Origin: Candidatus Nomurabacteria bacterium CG_4_10_14_0_2_um_filter_30_12
Lineage (GTDB): Bacteria > Patescibacteriota > Minisyncoccia > Phycocordibacterales > UBA9973
Assembly (NCBI GenBank): GCA_002792755.1
Contig: PFOY01000047.1
Span: 1-29,213 of the forward strand
Length of the DNA stretch: 29,213 nucleotides
Direction: 5' to 3'
Shown here: positions 13,950 to 21,770 of the stretch, piece after piece
Layout of the letters: each line of letters begins with the position of its first letter
Numbering within the stretch: the stretch's first letter is position 1
Notes under the pieces: generated by a model
The model's database searches: none
What the model saw: the letters and a program-made list of their open reading frames with translations, nothing else
Told to the model about the DNA's origin: nothing
Position numbers and translations under genes: made by a program

Positions 13950-14654
13950 TTAAGAAACCAGTACCGTAAACTCCCCTTTTTGTTTTATTGGATTTTTTGT
14001 TAAATAGTCTAAAAGCTCTAATGGAGAACCTGTTTTAAATTCTTCGTAAATTTTTGTTAATTCACGAGCAATACAAACTTTTTTATTTGGACAAAATTTA
14101 TTTAATGATTCTAGGGTTTTTAAAATACGATGTGGAGATTCATAAAAAACCATAGTTCTCTTTGATAGAGCTATCTCTTTGAATAATGTCTCTCTTCCCT
14201 TTTTATGAGGAATAAAACCAAGAAAAGTAAATTCGTGAGTTGGAAGTCCAGAAGCTGAAAGTGCAGCTATTATGGCTGTAGCTCCAGGTATAGGAAACAC
14301 TTGGACATCCGATGTCCACTTGGACATTGAATGTCCAAGTTCATCATTTCTTTCTTTAATTTTAGAAATAAGCATTGCTCCTGGATCTGAAATAGTTGGA
14401 GTACCAGCATCAGAAACTAATGCTAAATTTTTCCCTTCTTCTAGTAATTTAAATATTTTATCTATTTTATTTAATTTACTTTGACTATGATAGCTCATAG
14501 TAGGCGTATTGATATTATATTTATTTAAAATCTTTTTTGTCTCCCGAGTATCTTCACATAATATCAAATCTACTTCTTTCAGTGTTTCAATCGCACGAAG
14601 AGTAATGTCTCCCATATTCCCTATTGGTGTTGCAACTACATAAAATTTACTCAT
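13950..14654 (-). CDS. rsmI: 16S rRNA (cytidine-1402-2'-O)-methyltransferase RsmI
   Basis: An SAM-dependent tetrapyrrole-methylase-fold enzyme that 2'-O-methylates C1402 of 16S rRNA in the decoding centre. Family motifs in order: YVVATPIGNMGDIT at the N-terminus, EDTRETKKIL, SDAGTPTISDPG, PIPGATAIIAALSASGLP, FLGFIPHKKGR, FYESPHRILKTL and ARELTKIYEE. At 234 residues it lacks the C-terminal helical extension of the ~285-residue E. coli form. Residues about 105-119 (ELGHSMSKWTSDVQ) are an extra in-frame segment encoded by two tandem palindromes, just before VFPIPGA. The ATG at 14654 is chosen because MSKFYVVATPIGN is the family start. It begins 1 nt after the atpC stop codon, so it is the last gene of the atp operon. 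Confidence 0.93.
   Translation of the reverse strand: MSKFYVVATPIGNMGDITLRAIETLKEVDLILCEDTRETKKILNKYNINTPTMSYHSQSKLNKIDKIFKLLEEGKNLALVSDAGTPTISDPGAMLISKIKERNDELGHSMSKWTSDVQVFPIPGATAIIAALSASGLPTHEFTFLGFIPHKKGRETLFKEIALSKRTMVFYESPHRILKTLESLNKFCPNKKVCIARELTKIYEEFKTGSPLELLDYLTKNPIKQKGEFTVLVS
14299..14340 (-). repeat. Double palindrome inserted in rsmI
   Basis: On the coding strand there is first an 11+1+11 perfect palindrome (ACTTGGACATT / AATGTCCAAGT), then a 7+1+7 palindrome (GGACATC / GATGTCC), then AAGT. The two halves look like diverged tandem copies of a TTGGACAT...ATGTCCAA unit. The insert adds 14 codons with the frame kept, in a loop where RsmI proteins vary in length. Confidence 0.75.
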
Positions 14655-14655
14655 T

Positions 14656-15102
14656 TTATTTTCTATATTTTTTTGTTCTCCACTTATCAGCAATCTTTAC
14701 ACGAGTAAGTGATTTTTCAAGTTCTGCAGAAAAATGTTCGTAATCAACATGTTCTTTATTTTCCATTTGTTTTTTTAGCTCTTCTGCTTTAGCCTTAGCT
14801 TTTTCAATTTTATCATCAGTAAGCTCAGATATATGTTCTGCAAAATCAGCTAAAACAGCTACCACTGTATTATCATTTTTGTCTTTTTTTATTTCTATAA
14901 ACCCTCCTACTACTGCCATTGGGATATGTTCACCACCAGCAAAAGCAACAATATCTCCAGATGTAAGATTTGTAATCAAAGGTATGTGATTAGGCAAAAT
15001 AGTTATTTCACCAAGTGTAGTTGGTAAACTTACTTGATCAACCATTTCCTCTAATACTAATCTCTCAGGTGTTATTATTTTTAATTTTAATTGTTTTGAC
15101 AT
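14656..15102 (-). CDS. atpC: F-type ATP synthase epsilon subunit
   Basis: A central-stalk subunit that couples gamma rotation to F1 and can inhibit hydrolysis. It has 148 residues: an N-terminal beta-sandwich (about 1-88, with LKIITPERLVLEEMVDQV, ILPNHIPLITNL and GGFIEI) and a two-helix C-terminal domain (about 92-148) rich in Lys and Glu. The length is slightly above the usual ~135 because of a longer basic tail (DKWRTKKYRK). It follows atpD after an unusually long 168-nt spacer containing a perfect palindrome, which may let atpC and rsmI be expressed at a lower level than the F1 core. It ends 1 nt before the rsmI start. Confidence 0.95.
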   Translation of the reverse strand: MSKQLKLKIITPERLVLEEMVDQVSLPTTLGEITILPNHIPLITNLTSGDIVAFAGGEHIPMAVVGGFIEIKKDKNDNTVVAVLADFAEHISELTDDKIEKAKAKAEELKKQMENKEHVDYEHFSAELEKSLTRVKIADKWRTKKYRK

Positions 15103-15158
15103 ATTTTTTAATATTAATCTTTAAAATTTAAAATAGCTTCTCTCAAAAAGCAATCTAT

Positions 15159-15176
15159 CTGGCAAAGCTTTGCCAG
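15159..15176. repeat. Perfect 18-bp palindrome in the atpD-atpC spacer
   Basis: CTGGCAAAGCTTTGCCAG is self-complementary over its full length. A second small inverted repeat (GAAC...GTTC) follows at about 15178-15193. The surrounding 168-nt spacer has no ORF and no T-tract terminator, so RNA processing, stability or a mobile palindrome are the options. Confidence 0.7.
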
Positions 15177-15270
15177 CGAACTGCTCGTCGTTCAAGTAAA
15201 TAATAAATAGAATACTATTTTTATTTTCTAAACTCCTGCGCAAGGCTTTTCTTAAGAACTATTTTTAATT

Positions 15271-16644
15271 TTAAAGTGCACCCTTCATATAAAAATCATT
15301 CTCTGGCTTATCATCATGTTTACCATCAAGAATTTCCTTAAATGATCTTATGGTATCAACAAGTGGCACATAGACACCTTTCGTTCCTGTAAATTGTTCT
15401 GCAACGAAATTTGGTTGAGAAAGGAATTTCTGAATTTTTCTAGCACGAGTCACAAGCTCTTTATCAGCTTCAGATAATTCTTCCATACCTAATATTGCAA
15501 TAATATCTTGCAAATCTTTATAACGTTGTAAGACTCTTTGCACTTCACGAGCAACATAGTAATGATCTTTTCCTACAATATTTGGATCAAGAATAGTTGA
15601 AGAAGAATCAAGAGGGTCAACAGCTGGATAAATACCTATTTCAGAAAGTGAACGGTTGAGAACAACAGTAGAATCAAGATGAGAAAATGTAGTTGCCGGA
15701 GCTGGGTCTGTAAGGTCATCAGCTGGCACATACACAGCTTGCACAGAAGTCACAGAACCTTTATCTGTAGAAGTGATACGTTCTTGTAATATTCCCATCT
15801 CTGTAGCAAGAGTTGGTTGATAACCCACAGCAGAAGGTATGCGTCCCAAAAGAGCAGACACCTCAGAACCTGCTTGAGTAAAACGGAAAATATTATCTAT
15901 AAAAAACAAGACATCTTTATTTTCTTGATCACGAAAATATTCTGCCATTGTGAGCCCAGAGAGAGCCACACGAAGACGAGCTCCTGGTGGTTCATTCATT
16001 TGTCCGAATACCATTGCAACCTTATCGAGAACTTTTGAATCTTTCATTTCATGATACAAATCATTTCCTTCACGAGTCCTTTCTCCAACTCCAGCAAAAA
16101 CAGAATACCCTCCGTGGTTTGCTGCAATATTATGAATAAGTTCCTGAATAACGACAGTCTTGCCGACACCAGCACCTCCAAAAAGTCCAACCTTTCCTCC
16201 TTTCAAAACAGGACAAATAAGATCAATAACTTTAATACCTGTTTCAAGAATTTCAACTTTTGTAGACTGAGAAACGAAACTTGGAGCTTTACGATGTATT
16301 GGAGATACAGCACCTATCAATTCCTTACCATTATCTATCGGAGCACCAAGAACATTAAACATTCTTCCTAAAGTATCTTTACCAACAGGAACAGAGATAG
16401 GAAATCCTGTATCTATAACCTCCATTCCACGAGAAAGACCATCAGTAGAATCCATGGCAACAGCACGAACAGTATTGTCTCCTATGTGTTGTTCTACTTC
16501 AAGAACTATCTCAGTCACATGCCCTGAAGGACTTGAAGATGTTTTCTTTACAGTAAGTGCATTATAAATAGCTGGGACACCATTTTGAAATGTTACATCT
16601 ATGACCGGACCTATTATTCTTTTTATTATACCTGTTGTTTTCAT
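15271..16644 (-). CDS. atpD: F-type ATP synthase beta subunit (catalytic)
   Basis: The catalytic F1 subunit. It has 457 residues, normal length. The P-loop is GGAGVGKT in GLFGGAGVGKTVVIQELIHN, the catalytic-Glu region is GERTREGNDLYHEM, Walker B is DVLFFIDNIFRFTQAGSEVSALLGR, and the DELSEED equivalent reads MEELSEADKELV. All residues needed for ATP turnover appear present. It begins at the ATG at 16644 (MKTTGIIKRIIGPVIDVTF). The 69-nt spacer to atpG carries a direct repeat of AGTTTATAA. Confidence 0.98.
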   Translation of the reverse strand: MKTTGIIKRIIGPVIDVTFQNGVPAIYNALTVKKTSSSPSGHVTEIVLEVEQHIGDNTVRAVAMDSTDGLSRGMEVIDTGFPISVPVGKDTLGRMFNVLGAPIDNGKELIGAVSPIHRKAPSFVSQSTKVEILETGIKVIDLICPVLKGGKVGLFGGAGVGKTVVIQELIHNIAANHGGYSVFAGVGERTREGNDLYHEMKDSKVLDKVAMVFGQMNEPPGARLRVALSGLTMAEYFRDQENKDVLFFIDNIFRFTQAGSEVSALLGRIPSAVGYQPTLATEMGILQERITSTDKGSVTSVQAVYVPADDLTDPAPATTFSHLDSTVVLNRSLSEIGIYPAVDPLDSSSTILDPNIVGKDHYYVAREVQRVLQRYKDLQDIIAILGMEELSEADKELVTRARKIQKFLSQPNFVAEQFTGTKGVYVPLVDTIRSFKEILDGKHDDKPENDFYMKGAL

Positions 16645-16713
16645 AAATTCTTTTTATTATTGATAATTTTATTAATAATTTTTTATTTTATAAACTTTAT
16701 AAACTTTTTATTT

Positions 16714-17634
16714 TTAACTTACACTTGCCATACCTGCACTTATTTCTGAAATCTCTCTCGTGATGTTACTCTGGCGAGCTTTGTTAAATACTAATGTCAG
16801 ATCATCTATCATCTCTCCTGCAGCTTCAGATGCATTCTTCATAGCGACCATTCGAGAAGATTGTTCAGATGCATTTGATTCTAGAAACATCTGATATATT
16901 TGTATTCTTGTCAATTTCTCTGCTAAAGATCCTATCAATGCTTCCTGATCTCCTTCAAATAAATAATCCGTCTTTACTTCATTTTTTGAAATTTTTCTTT
17001 CTTTATCTTCTTTTTCAGAATGAGATCCTAATGTATCTATCAATTCTTTTAATTCTGTTTTTGAAACTGGTATGACTTGTTTTATATTTGGTTTTTGAGT
17101 AAGAGCAGAAATGAAATCAGTATAAGCAACTAAAACTTTATCATAATTAAGAAGATTAAATTCTTTTATAAGAAGTTCTGATATTGGAACAATATCTCTA
17201 ATGGAAATATTATTTGGTAATTCAAAGAAACTAGCGATGACTTTTTGTCCTATACGACGCATCACATTATCTCCCTTTTTCCCAATTGAAATAATCTCAA
17301 TATTCACATCTTTATTTTCATCTTTTATTAAATGTAAAACTTTTTTTATTACTTGTGAATTATATGCACCACAAAGTCCACGATTTGAAGTAATAAGAAC
17401 TAACAATACATTTTTTACTTCTCTTTCTATAAAAAGTGGATGAGTTATCTTTTCAGTATTTTTAGCAATAGATGTTAAAACTTCCCAAGAATATTCTGCA
17501 TATAATCTCGAAGCAAGAGTAGAAGAGACAGCCCTCTTCATTTTAGAAGCAGCAACAAGTTCCATCGCTTTTGTGATTTTCTTTGTGTTCTTCACACTCT
17601 TTATTCTTCTTTTAATTTCTTTAGTACTTGCCAT
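16714..17634 (-). CDS. atpG: F-type ATP synthase gamma subunit
   Basis: The rotating central shaft of F1. It has 306 residues. The N-terminal helix MASTKEIKRRIKSVKNTKKITKAMELVAASKM and the C-terminal helix ending in MKNASEAAGEMIDDLTLVFNKARQSNITREISEI (both quoted as blocks of adjacent motifs) form the coiled coil inside the alpha/beta ring. Between them is a Rossmann-like domain (LITSNRGLCGAYNSQ). An insertion around residues 195-220, rich in Lys/Glu/Asp (SHSEKEDKERKISKNEVKTD), makes it about 15-20 residues longer than typical. The start at 17634 is the family MASTKEI. It lies 26 nt after atpA. Confidence 0.97.
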   Translation of the reverse strand: MASTKEIKRRIKSVKNTKKITKAMELVAASKMKRAVSSTLASRLYAEYSWEVLTSIAKNTEKITHPLFIEREVKNVLLVLITSNRGLCGAYNSQVIKKVLHLIKDENKDVNIEIISIGKKGDNVMRRIGQKVIASFFELPNNISIRDIVPISELLIKEFNLLNYDKVLVAYTDFISALTQKPNIKQVIPVSKTELKELIDTLGSHSEKEDKERKISKNEVKTDYLFEGDQEALIGSLAEKLTRIQIYQMFLESNASEQSSRMVAMKNASEAAGEMIDDLTLVFNKARQSNITREISEISAGMASVS

Positions 17635-17660
17635 ATAAATTAGCTTATAATTTTTGAGTC

Positions 17661-19169
17661 TTAGCTTTTAGCTAAAAAACTATTTTTAAAATCTTCAATT
17701 ACTTTTTTTAATTCTTCTTCACCTGCATCTGTCCACATTTCTTTTTCAGAAATTTCTTTAAAGAATTTTTTATTATTATTTTCAGTATAATTTATGAGAC
17801 CTTCTTCAAATTCTTTAATTTTTTCTACTGGAATAGTATCCATATAACCTTTTACTAATGCATAAAGCACTACTATTTGATGTTCTATGACCATAGGAGC
17901 GTATTGTGGCTGTTTTAATACTTCTACTGCTCTCTTGCCACGTTCAAGTTGTTGTTTTGTTGCATTATCAAGATCTGAACCAAATTGTGAAAATGCTTCA
18001 AGTTCACGAAACTGAGCCAAATCTAATTTAAGAGTACCTGCTACTTTTTTCATAGCTTTAATCTGTGCATTTGAACCCACACGAGAAACAGAAAGTCCAA
18101 CATTTACAGCAGGACGAATACCTTTATAAAAAAGATCTGTTTCAAGAAATATTTGTCCATCTGTAATAGATATAACATTCGTTGGAATATATGCAGACAC
18201 ATCACCAGCTTGTGTTTCAATTATTGGTAAAGCTGTGATAGACCCACCTCCATATTCTTCATTTCTTCTACAAGCACGTTCCAACAATCTAGAATGTAAA
18301 TAAAAGACATCTCCAGGATAAGCTTCTCTTCCTGGTGGACGTCGAAGAAGAAGAGAAATTTCACGATATGCTACAGCATGTTTAGAAAGATCATCGTAAA
18401 TTATTAATACATCTTTTCCTTGATCCATAAAATATTCTGCAATAGATACTCCAGTATAAGGAGCAATATATGACAGTGATGCTGGTTCAGAAGATCCAGC
18501 TGATACAATGATTGTATATGCCATAGCACCACCTTCCTCTAATCGAGTTTGAATTTTGCGAAGTTTAGAATCTTTTTGACCAATAGAAACATAAACACAT
18601 ATCATATTTTGACCTTTTTGGTTTAAAATAGCATCAATAACAATAGCTGTCTTACCTGTCTGACGATCTCCTATGATGAGTTCACGTTGTCCTCTTCCTA
18701 TGGGAATAATAGCATCAATAACTTTAATACCAGTAGAAACTGGTTTGTTTACAGATAAACGAGTAATGACACCAGGAGCAATTTTTTCAATAGGATAAGT
18801 TTTATCTAATTTAATAGAACCTTTTCCATCAATTTCTTGACCAAGAGCATTTACAACTCTTCCTATAATATAATCTGAAACAGGAACTTCAAGAATCTTA
18901 CCAGTAGCTTTTACTTCATCACCTTCTTTTATTTTTGAAAAATCAGAAAGTACAATAATACCAATAGAATCTTCTTCTAAGTTAAGAGCAACACCTATTT
19001 CTCCATTTGGAAAAGTTACCATTTCTGATGATTTTATATCTGAGAGTCCAGAAACTTTTGTTATACCATCAAAAACTTCAAGAACATGACCCACTTTTTC
19101 AGCTTTTATTTGTGATGAGAAATTTTCTATTTCTTTTTTTAAATTTTCTACAATATAATTCGTGCTCAT
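17661..19169 (-). CDS. atpA: F-type ATP synthase alpha subunit
   Basis: The regulatory, nucleotide-binding F1 subunit. It has 502 residues, normal length. The P-loop is GDRQTGKT in RELIIGDRQTGKTAIVIDAI, Walker B is GKDVLIIYDDLSKHAVAYRE, and the signature PAVNVGLSVSRVGSNAQ is near the C-terminal third. The N-terminal delta-binding helix is retained. The ATG at 19169 directly follows the 3' arm of a 96-bp stem-loop (CTAACGGG then ATG), so start-codon access may depend on that fold. Confidence 0.98.
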   Translation of the reverse strand: MSTNYIVENLKKEIENFSSQIKAEKVGHVLEVFDGITKVSGLSDIKSSEMVTFPNGEIGVALNLEEDSIGIIVLSDFSKIKEGDEVKATGKILEVPVSDYIIGRVVNALGQEIDGKGSIKLDKTYPIEKIAPGVITRLSVNKPVSTGIKVIDAIIPIGRGQRELIIGDRQTGKTAIVIDAILNQKGQNMICVYVSIGQKDSKLRKIQTRLEEGGAMAYTIIVSAGSSEPASLSYIAPYTGVSIAEYFMDQGKDVLIIYDDLSKHAVAYREISLLLRRPPGREAYPGDVFYLHSRLLERACRRNEEYGGGSITALPIIETQAGDVSAYIPTNVISITDGQIFLETDLFYKGIRPAVNVGLSVSRVGSNAQIKAMKKVAGTLKLDLAQFRELEAFSQFGSDLDNATKQQLERGKRAVEVLKQPQYAPMVIEHQIVVLYALVKGYMDTIPVEKIKEFEEGLINYTENNNKKFFKEISEKEMWTDAGEEELKKVIEDFKNSFLAKS

Positions 19170-19265
19170 CCCGTTAGAAGTTATCCTAATTTACTTTAAT
19201 TTTTAATAATATAAGATAACCTTGATTAATTTATAATTTATTCCCGAAAGTTAACTTCTAACGGG
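19170..19265 (-). repeat. 96-bp stem-loop element between atpH and atpA
   Basis: Perfect 14-bp terminal arms CCCGTTAGAAGTTA (19170-19183) and TAACTTCTAACGGG (19252-19265) surround an AT-rich loop. A competing stem is possible (AAGGTTATC with GATAACTT), as is a second CCCG/CGGG pairing. The element fills the gap exactly: it ends 2 nt from the atpH TGA and abuts the atpA ATG. The atpH-atpF gap has the same layout. Confidence 0.8.
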
Positions 19266-19267
19266 AC

Positions 19268-19678
19268 TCATATTTTTCTTATTAAATGTTCTTGTAATTT
19301 TCTAATTTTATTCTTTATTGTTAAATCAATTATCTCATCATCTACTTCTATTCTTATTCCACCTAATAATTTTTCATCTATCATTTCATCAAAAACAACT
19401 TTTTCTATTTTATAACGCTTTTTTAAAAAAAGTGACAATTCTATCTTTGTTTCTTCTTTTAATTTTTTAGCACTCGATATTTTAACTATAATTTTTTTAT
19501 TTTCATGATTAATTATTTTTTCTAATCGTTCTAATATATCAGTACTTTTTGATAAAAATCTTTTACGAGCTAGGAATTTTACTATCTTAGTATCTATATA
19601 GCGAAGTTCTGTTTCTCTTTTATCTTTTGAAACCAAATAAATCACGTTTGCTATATCATTGTTTGATATTATTGACAT
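19268..19678 (-). CDS. atpH: F-type ATP synthase delta subunit (short)
   Basis: The peripheral-stalk subunit linking the alpha N-termini to the b dimer. Assignment rests on position between atpF and atpA and on the C-terminal domain: KKIIVKISSAKKLKEETKIELSLFLKKR, then EKVVFDEMIDEKLLGGIRIEVDDEIID and a terminal helix (adjacent motif blocks). LLGGIRIEVDDEIIDLTI is typical of AtpH C-termini. At 136 residues it is about 40 shorter than the usual 175-180, so the N-terminal helical bundle is trimmed. The gene ends with TGA, showing that UGA is a stop here. The ATG at 19678 abuts a stem-loop element. Confidence 0.85.
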   Translation of the reverse strand: MSIISNNDIANVIYLVSKDKRETELRYIDTKIVKFLARKRFLSKSTDILERLEKIINHENKKIIVKISSAKKLKEETKIELSLFLKKRYKIEKVVFDEMIDEKLLGGIRIEVDDEIIDLTIKNKIRKLQEHLIRKI

Positions 19679-19777
19679 CCCAGTATTAAAATTTTAAATC
19701 TTTATTAATAATATTCATATGTTTTTGGTTTTTAATTATATTTATCATAATGTACTTACTCAAAAATTTAATACGGG
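19679..19777 (-). repeat. Stem-loop element between atpF and atpH
   Basis: Terminal arms CCCAGTATTAAAATTTT (19679-19695) and AAAATTTAATACGGG (19763-19777) pair with two single-base bulges. As at 19170-19265, the minus strand reads CCCG at the 5' end and GGG directly before the next ATG. The two elements share the ends and layout but not the arm sequence. Confidence 0.65.
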
Positions 19778-19787
19778 ACAAGTATTT

Positions 19788-20279
19788 TTATATATTGTTT
19801 AATTCTTTCATTGTTTTTTCATCAAAATTTCCATCTACCTTAGTATCAAGTATTTTCTCTGCTATTTTTACTGAAATAGAAGTAATCTCTTTTCTAGCTT
19901 CATCAACCATTTTAATTTTTTCATTCTCAAGATTTCTCTTACCATTTTCAATCATCAAAGCCACATCTTCTTTTGCTTTTTCTAACATAATAGATTTTTT
20001 CTCTTCAGCTTTCTTTTTTCCAACTTCCCATATCTTTTGTGCTTCATTACGAGCTTTTATCAAAACTTCTTCATATTCTACTTTTGTATTATTTAAAATT
20101 TCTGCATTTATTTTAGCATCGCTAACTCCTTTTGCTATTTTTTCCCCTCGCTCTTTCATGAGCTTGTTTAAAGGTTTAAGAGCATATATATATAAAACCA
20201 CAAAAACAATCCCAAAATTAAAAACCTGAGCAATAATAATTTTTAAATCTATATGAAATGTATTAATAATTGAATCCAT
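19788..20279 (-). CDS. atpF: F-type ATP synthase b subunit
   Basis: The peripheral stalk of the synthase. It has 163 residues: one N-terminal membrane helix (about 10-31, IDLKIIIAQVFNFGIVFVVLYIY), the short cytoplasmic motif LKPLNKLMKERGEKIAKG, then a long charged helix with heptad character (EYEEVLIKARNEAQKIWEVGKKKAEEKK) forming the right-handed dimer, ending in the delta-binding region. Length and layout are normal for AtpF. It follows atpE after an 85-nt spacer filled by heptad-repeat DNA. Confidence 0.95.
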   Translation of the reverse strand: MDSIINTFHIDLKIIIAQVFNFGIVFVVLYIYALKPLNKLMKERGEKIAKGVSDAKINAEILNNTKVEYEEVLIKARNEAQKIWEVGKKKAEEKKSIMLEKAKEDVALMIENGKRNLENEKIKMVDEARKEITSISVKIAEKILDTKVDGNFDEKTMKELNNI

Positions 20280-20287
20280 GTTTTTAA

Positions 20288-20357
20288 ATAGGCTTTAGGC
20301 CTTAGGCTCTAGGCTCTAGCTTTTAATTTGCTAACGCCTAGCGCCTAGCGCCTAATT
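20288..20357. repeat. Heptad-periodic hairpin repeat, atpE/atpF junction
   Basis: On the plus strand one half runs AGGCTTT, AGGCCTT, AGGCTCT, AGGCTCT, AGC and the other runs TAACGCC, TAGCGCC, TAGCGCC, TAATTGC, TAGG. The halves pair over an 18-bp stretch at about 15 positions, so the tandem heptads form a hairpin. It is the same repeat style as 10063-10110. It may tune atpE (high) against atpF (low) by blocking exonucleases. Confidence 0.8.
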
Positions 20358-20364
20358 GCTAGGT

Positions 20365-20574
20365 TTAGATTGAAAATGCGATAACAAGTGCATAGATGGC
20401 GATAGCTTCTGCAAAAGCACAAGCTAAAAGCATTGGCACAAGAATTTTACCAGCAGCTTCTGGATTACGCCCAATTGATTCCATAGCTTTTGAACCAATC
20501 ATTCCGATAGCTATAGCAGGACCAACAGCTCCGACGGCCATAACAATTGCTTTCGCGATAGTATTTAATTCCAT
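20365..20574 (-). CDS. atpE: F-type ATP synthase c subunit (ring proteolipid)
   Basis: The ion-carrying ring subunit: 69 residues, two membrane helices, and the polar loop RNPEAAGK at 36-43. The ion-binding carboxylate is E56 in CAFAEAIAIYALV. Residues that mark Na+-binding c subunits are absent: the Gln on helix 1 is I23 by alignment, and the Ser/Thr after the Glu is Ala. Proton coupling is therefore inferred. The 11-nt gap from atpB holds a CCGC-ttac-GCGG hairpin (20582-20593) that encloses the atpB stop codon and leaves an A-rich run before the ATG. Confidence 0.96.
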   Translation of the reverse strand: MELNTIAKAIVMAVGAVGPAIAIGMIGSKAMESIGRNPEAAGKILVPMLLACAFAEAIAIYALVIAFSI

Positions 20575-20585
20575 ATTTTTTCCGC

Positions 20586-21509
20586 TTACGCGGTGTTACT
20601 ATTAATAATAATCGACTCTTTGTGTATTTCTTCATGTTCGTCGTGTTCATCATGATCAGTAGATGCAATTGTAAAATAAACTACAAGTAAAATTGAAAAT
20701 ATAAGTGCTTGAATAACACCTACAAGTATTTCTAAAAAAAGAAAAGGTATTGGAATAATATATCCAACTAATGCTGCCATAGAGACAAGTAAAACTTCAC
20801 CAGCAAATACATTACCAAAAAGACGAAAAGACAGTGATGCAACTTTTGCAAACTCACCAACAATTTCAATTAAACCTACAAAGAACGTAATTGGAGCAAC
20901 AATAATGATAGTAGGATCTTTTCGTATCTTTTTTCCTATCTGTCCAATTATTTTTAGATTAACATATTTATTAAAAGTTTTCCATATACCTATATAAAAA
21001 ACACCAAACATATTTGCACCAACGACAGCCATGACAGACAAAGCAATAGTCGTATTAATATCAGCTGTACCTCCACGAACAAAAGGAACAAAAGCAAGTC
21101 CTTCTTCTCCTTTTTCTATAAGTCCAAAACCACCTAATGGAAGTATTCCAAACCAATTATTTACAAGAATAAAAAAGAAAACAGAAATTGCAACTGGAAA
21201 AATCTTTAAAGATAATGCTCTATCATTTGTAACTTGATCACAAAGAGACAAAGCACCTTCTACAACAACTTCAACAAAATTTTGTATTCCAGTAGGAATC
21301 TCTTTGAGTTTTTTTCTAATAATAAAAGATAAAATTATTATAATAACTACAGCTATCCAACTAGTAAACAAAGCATTTGTAATTATAAAATTTCCATAAT
21401 GATAAATCGGTTCAGCAAAAAGAGTAGATTCATGAAATATTTGTTCTTTATTTATTATATCTTTATTAGATTGTTCTATTTTTATTATTATATTTTCTTC
21501 TTGTGTCAT
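20586..21509 (-). CDS. atpB: F-type ATP synthase a subunit
   Basis: The stator channel subunit that passes ions to the c ring. It has 307 residues with five to six hydrophobic helices. The essential arginine is present in ASLSFRLFGNVFAGE (about 230-244), with the usual Leu before it changed to Phe. The N-terminus carries about 45 extra polar residues (EENIIIKIEQSNKDIINKEQ) before the first helix, and the C-terminus has an acidic, His-rich tail (DHDEHDEHEEIHKE) unusual for AtpB. The start at 21509 overlaps the end of the upstream AtpZ-like gene by 4 nt, indicating coupling. Confidence 0.96.
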   Translation of the reverse strand: MTQEENIIIKIEQSNKDIINKEQIFHESTLFAEPIYHYGNFIITNALFTSWIAVVIIIILSFIIRKKLKEIPTGIQNFVEVVVEGALSLCDQVTNDRALSLKIFPVAISVFFFILVNNWFGILPLGGFGLIEKGEEGLAFVPFVRGGTADINTTIALSVMAVVGANMFGVFYIGIWKTFNKYVNLKIIGQIGKKIRKDPTIIIVAPITFFVGLIEIVGEFAKVASLSFRLFGNVFAGEVLLVSMAALVGYIIPIPFLFLEILVGVIQALIFSILLVVYFTIASTDHDEHDEHEEIHKESIIINSNTA

Positions 21510-21769
21510 AAATTATTTTTTTCTTCCTTTTTTATTTTAGCTGCATATTTTTTTACAGCTTTTACTATACCATATGATGATATTAAAAAAGCTACACCAG
21601 TAAGTGCTAGTAGTAAGTATGGTTTTGTACCATAACGTTCATCTAAAGATTTACCTCCTATTGCAGCAGCTATAACAGGTAATGCAATCCAAGTTGATAT
21701 TTCACTAAAAACTTCAACTGCTGGTTTCCACCAAATACTATTTTTACTTTTATTTTCTTCCACTACCAT
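21506..21769 (-). CDS. AtpZ/AtpI-family small membrane protein
   Basis: The first gene of the atp operon. It encodes an 87-residue protein with two membrane helices (about 24-40 and 49-71), resembling the F0F1-ATPase gene-1 (AtpI/AtpZ) family that helps c-ring assembly or cation supply. The pattern WWKPAVEVFSEISTWIALPV, then GGKSLDERYGTKPYLLLALTG (adjacent blocks), is typical: a short loop with Asp and Gly between helices. The ATG at 21769 is separated by only 1-2 nt from the 3' end of tRNA-Ile, so its mRNA may be created by tRNA processing and be leaderless. Confidence 0.85.
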   Translation of the reverse strand: MVVEENKSKNSIWWKPAVEVFSEISTWIALPVIAAAIGGKSLDERYGTKPYLLLALTGVAFLISSYGIVKAVKKYAAKIKKEEKNNL

Positions 21770-21770
21770 G

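Noticed and set aside
19268..19270. Alternative genetic code with UGA read as glycine (Gracilibacteria/Absconditabacteria)
   Set aside because: atpH ends at TGA next to an intergenic element, and no conserved protein here needs UGA readthrough.
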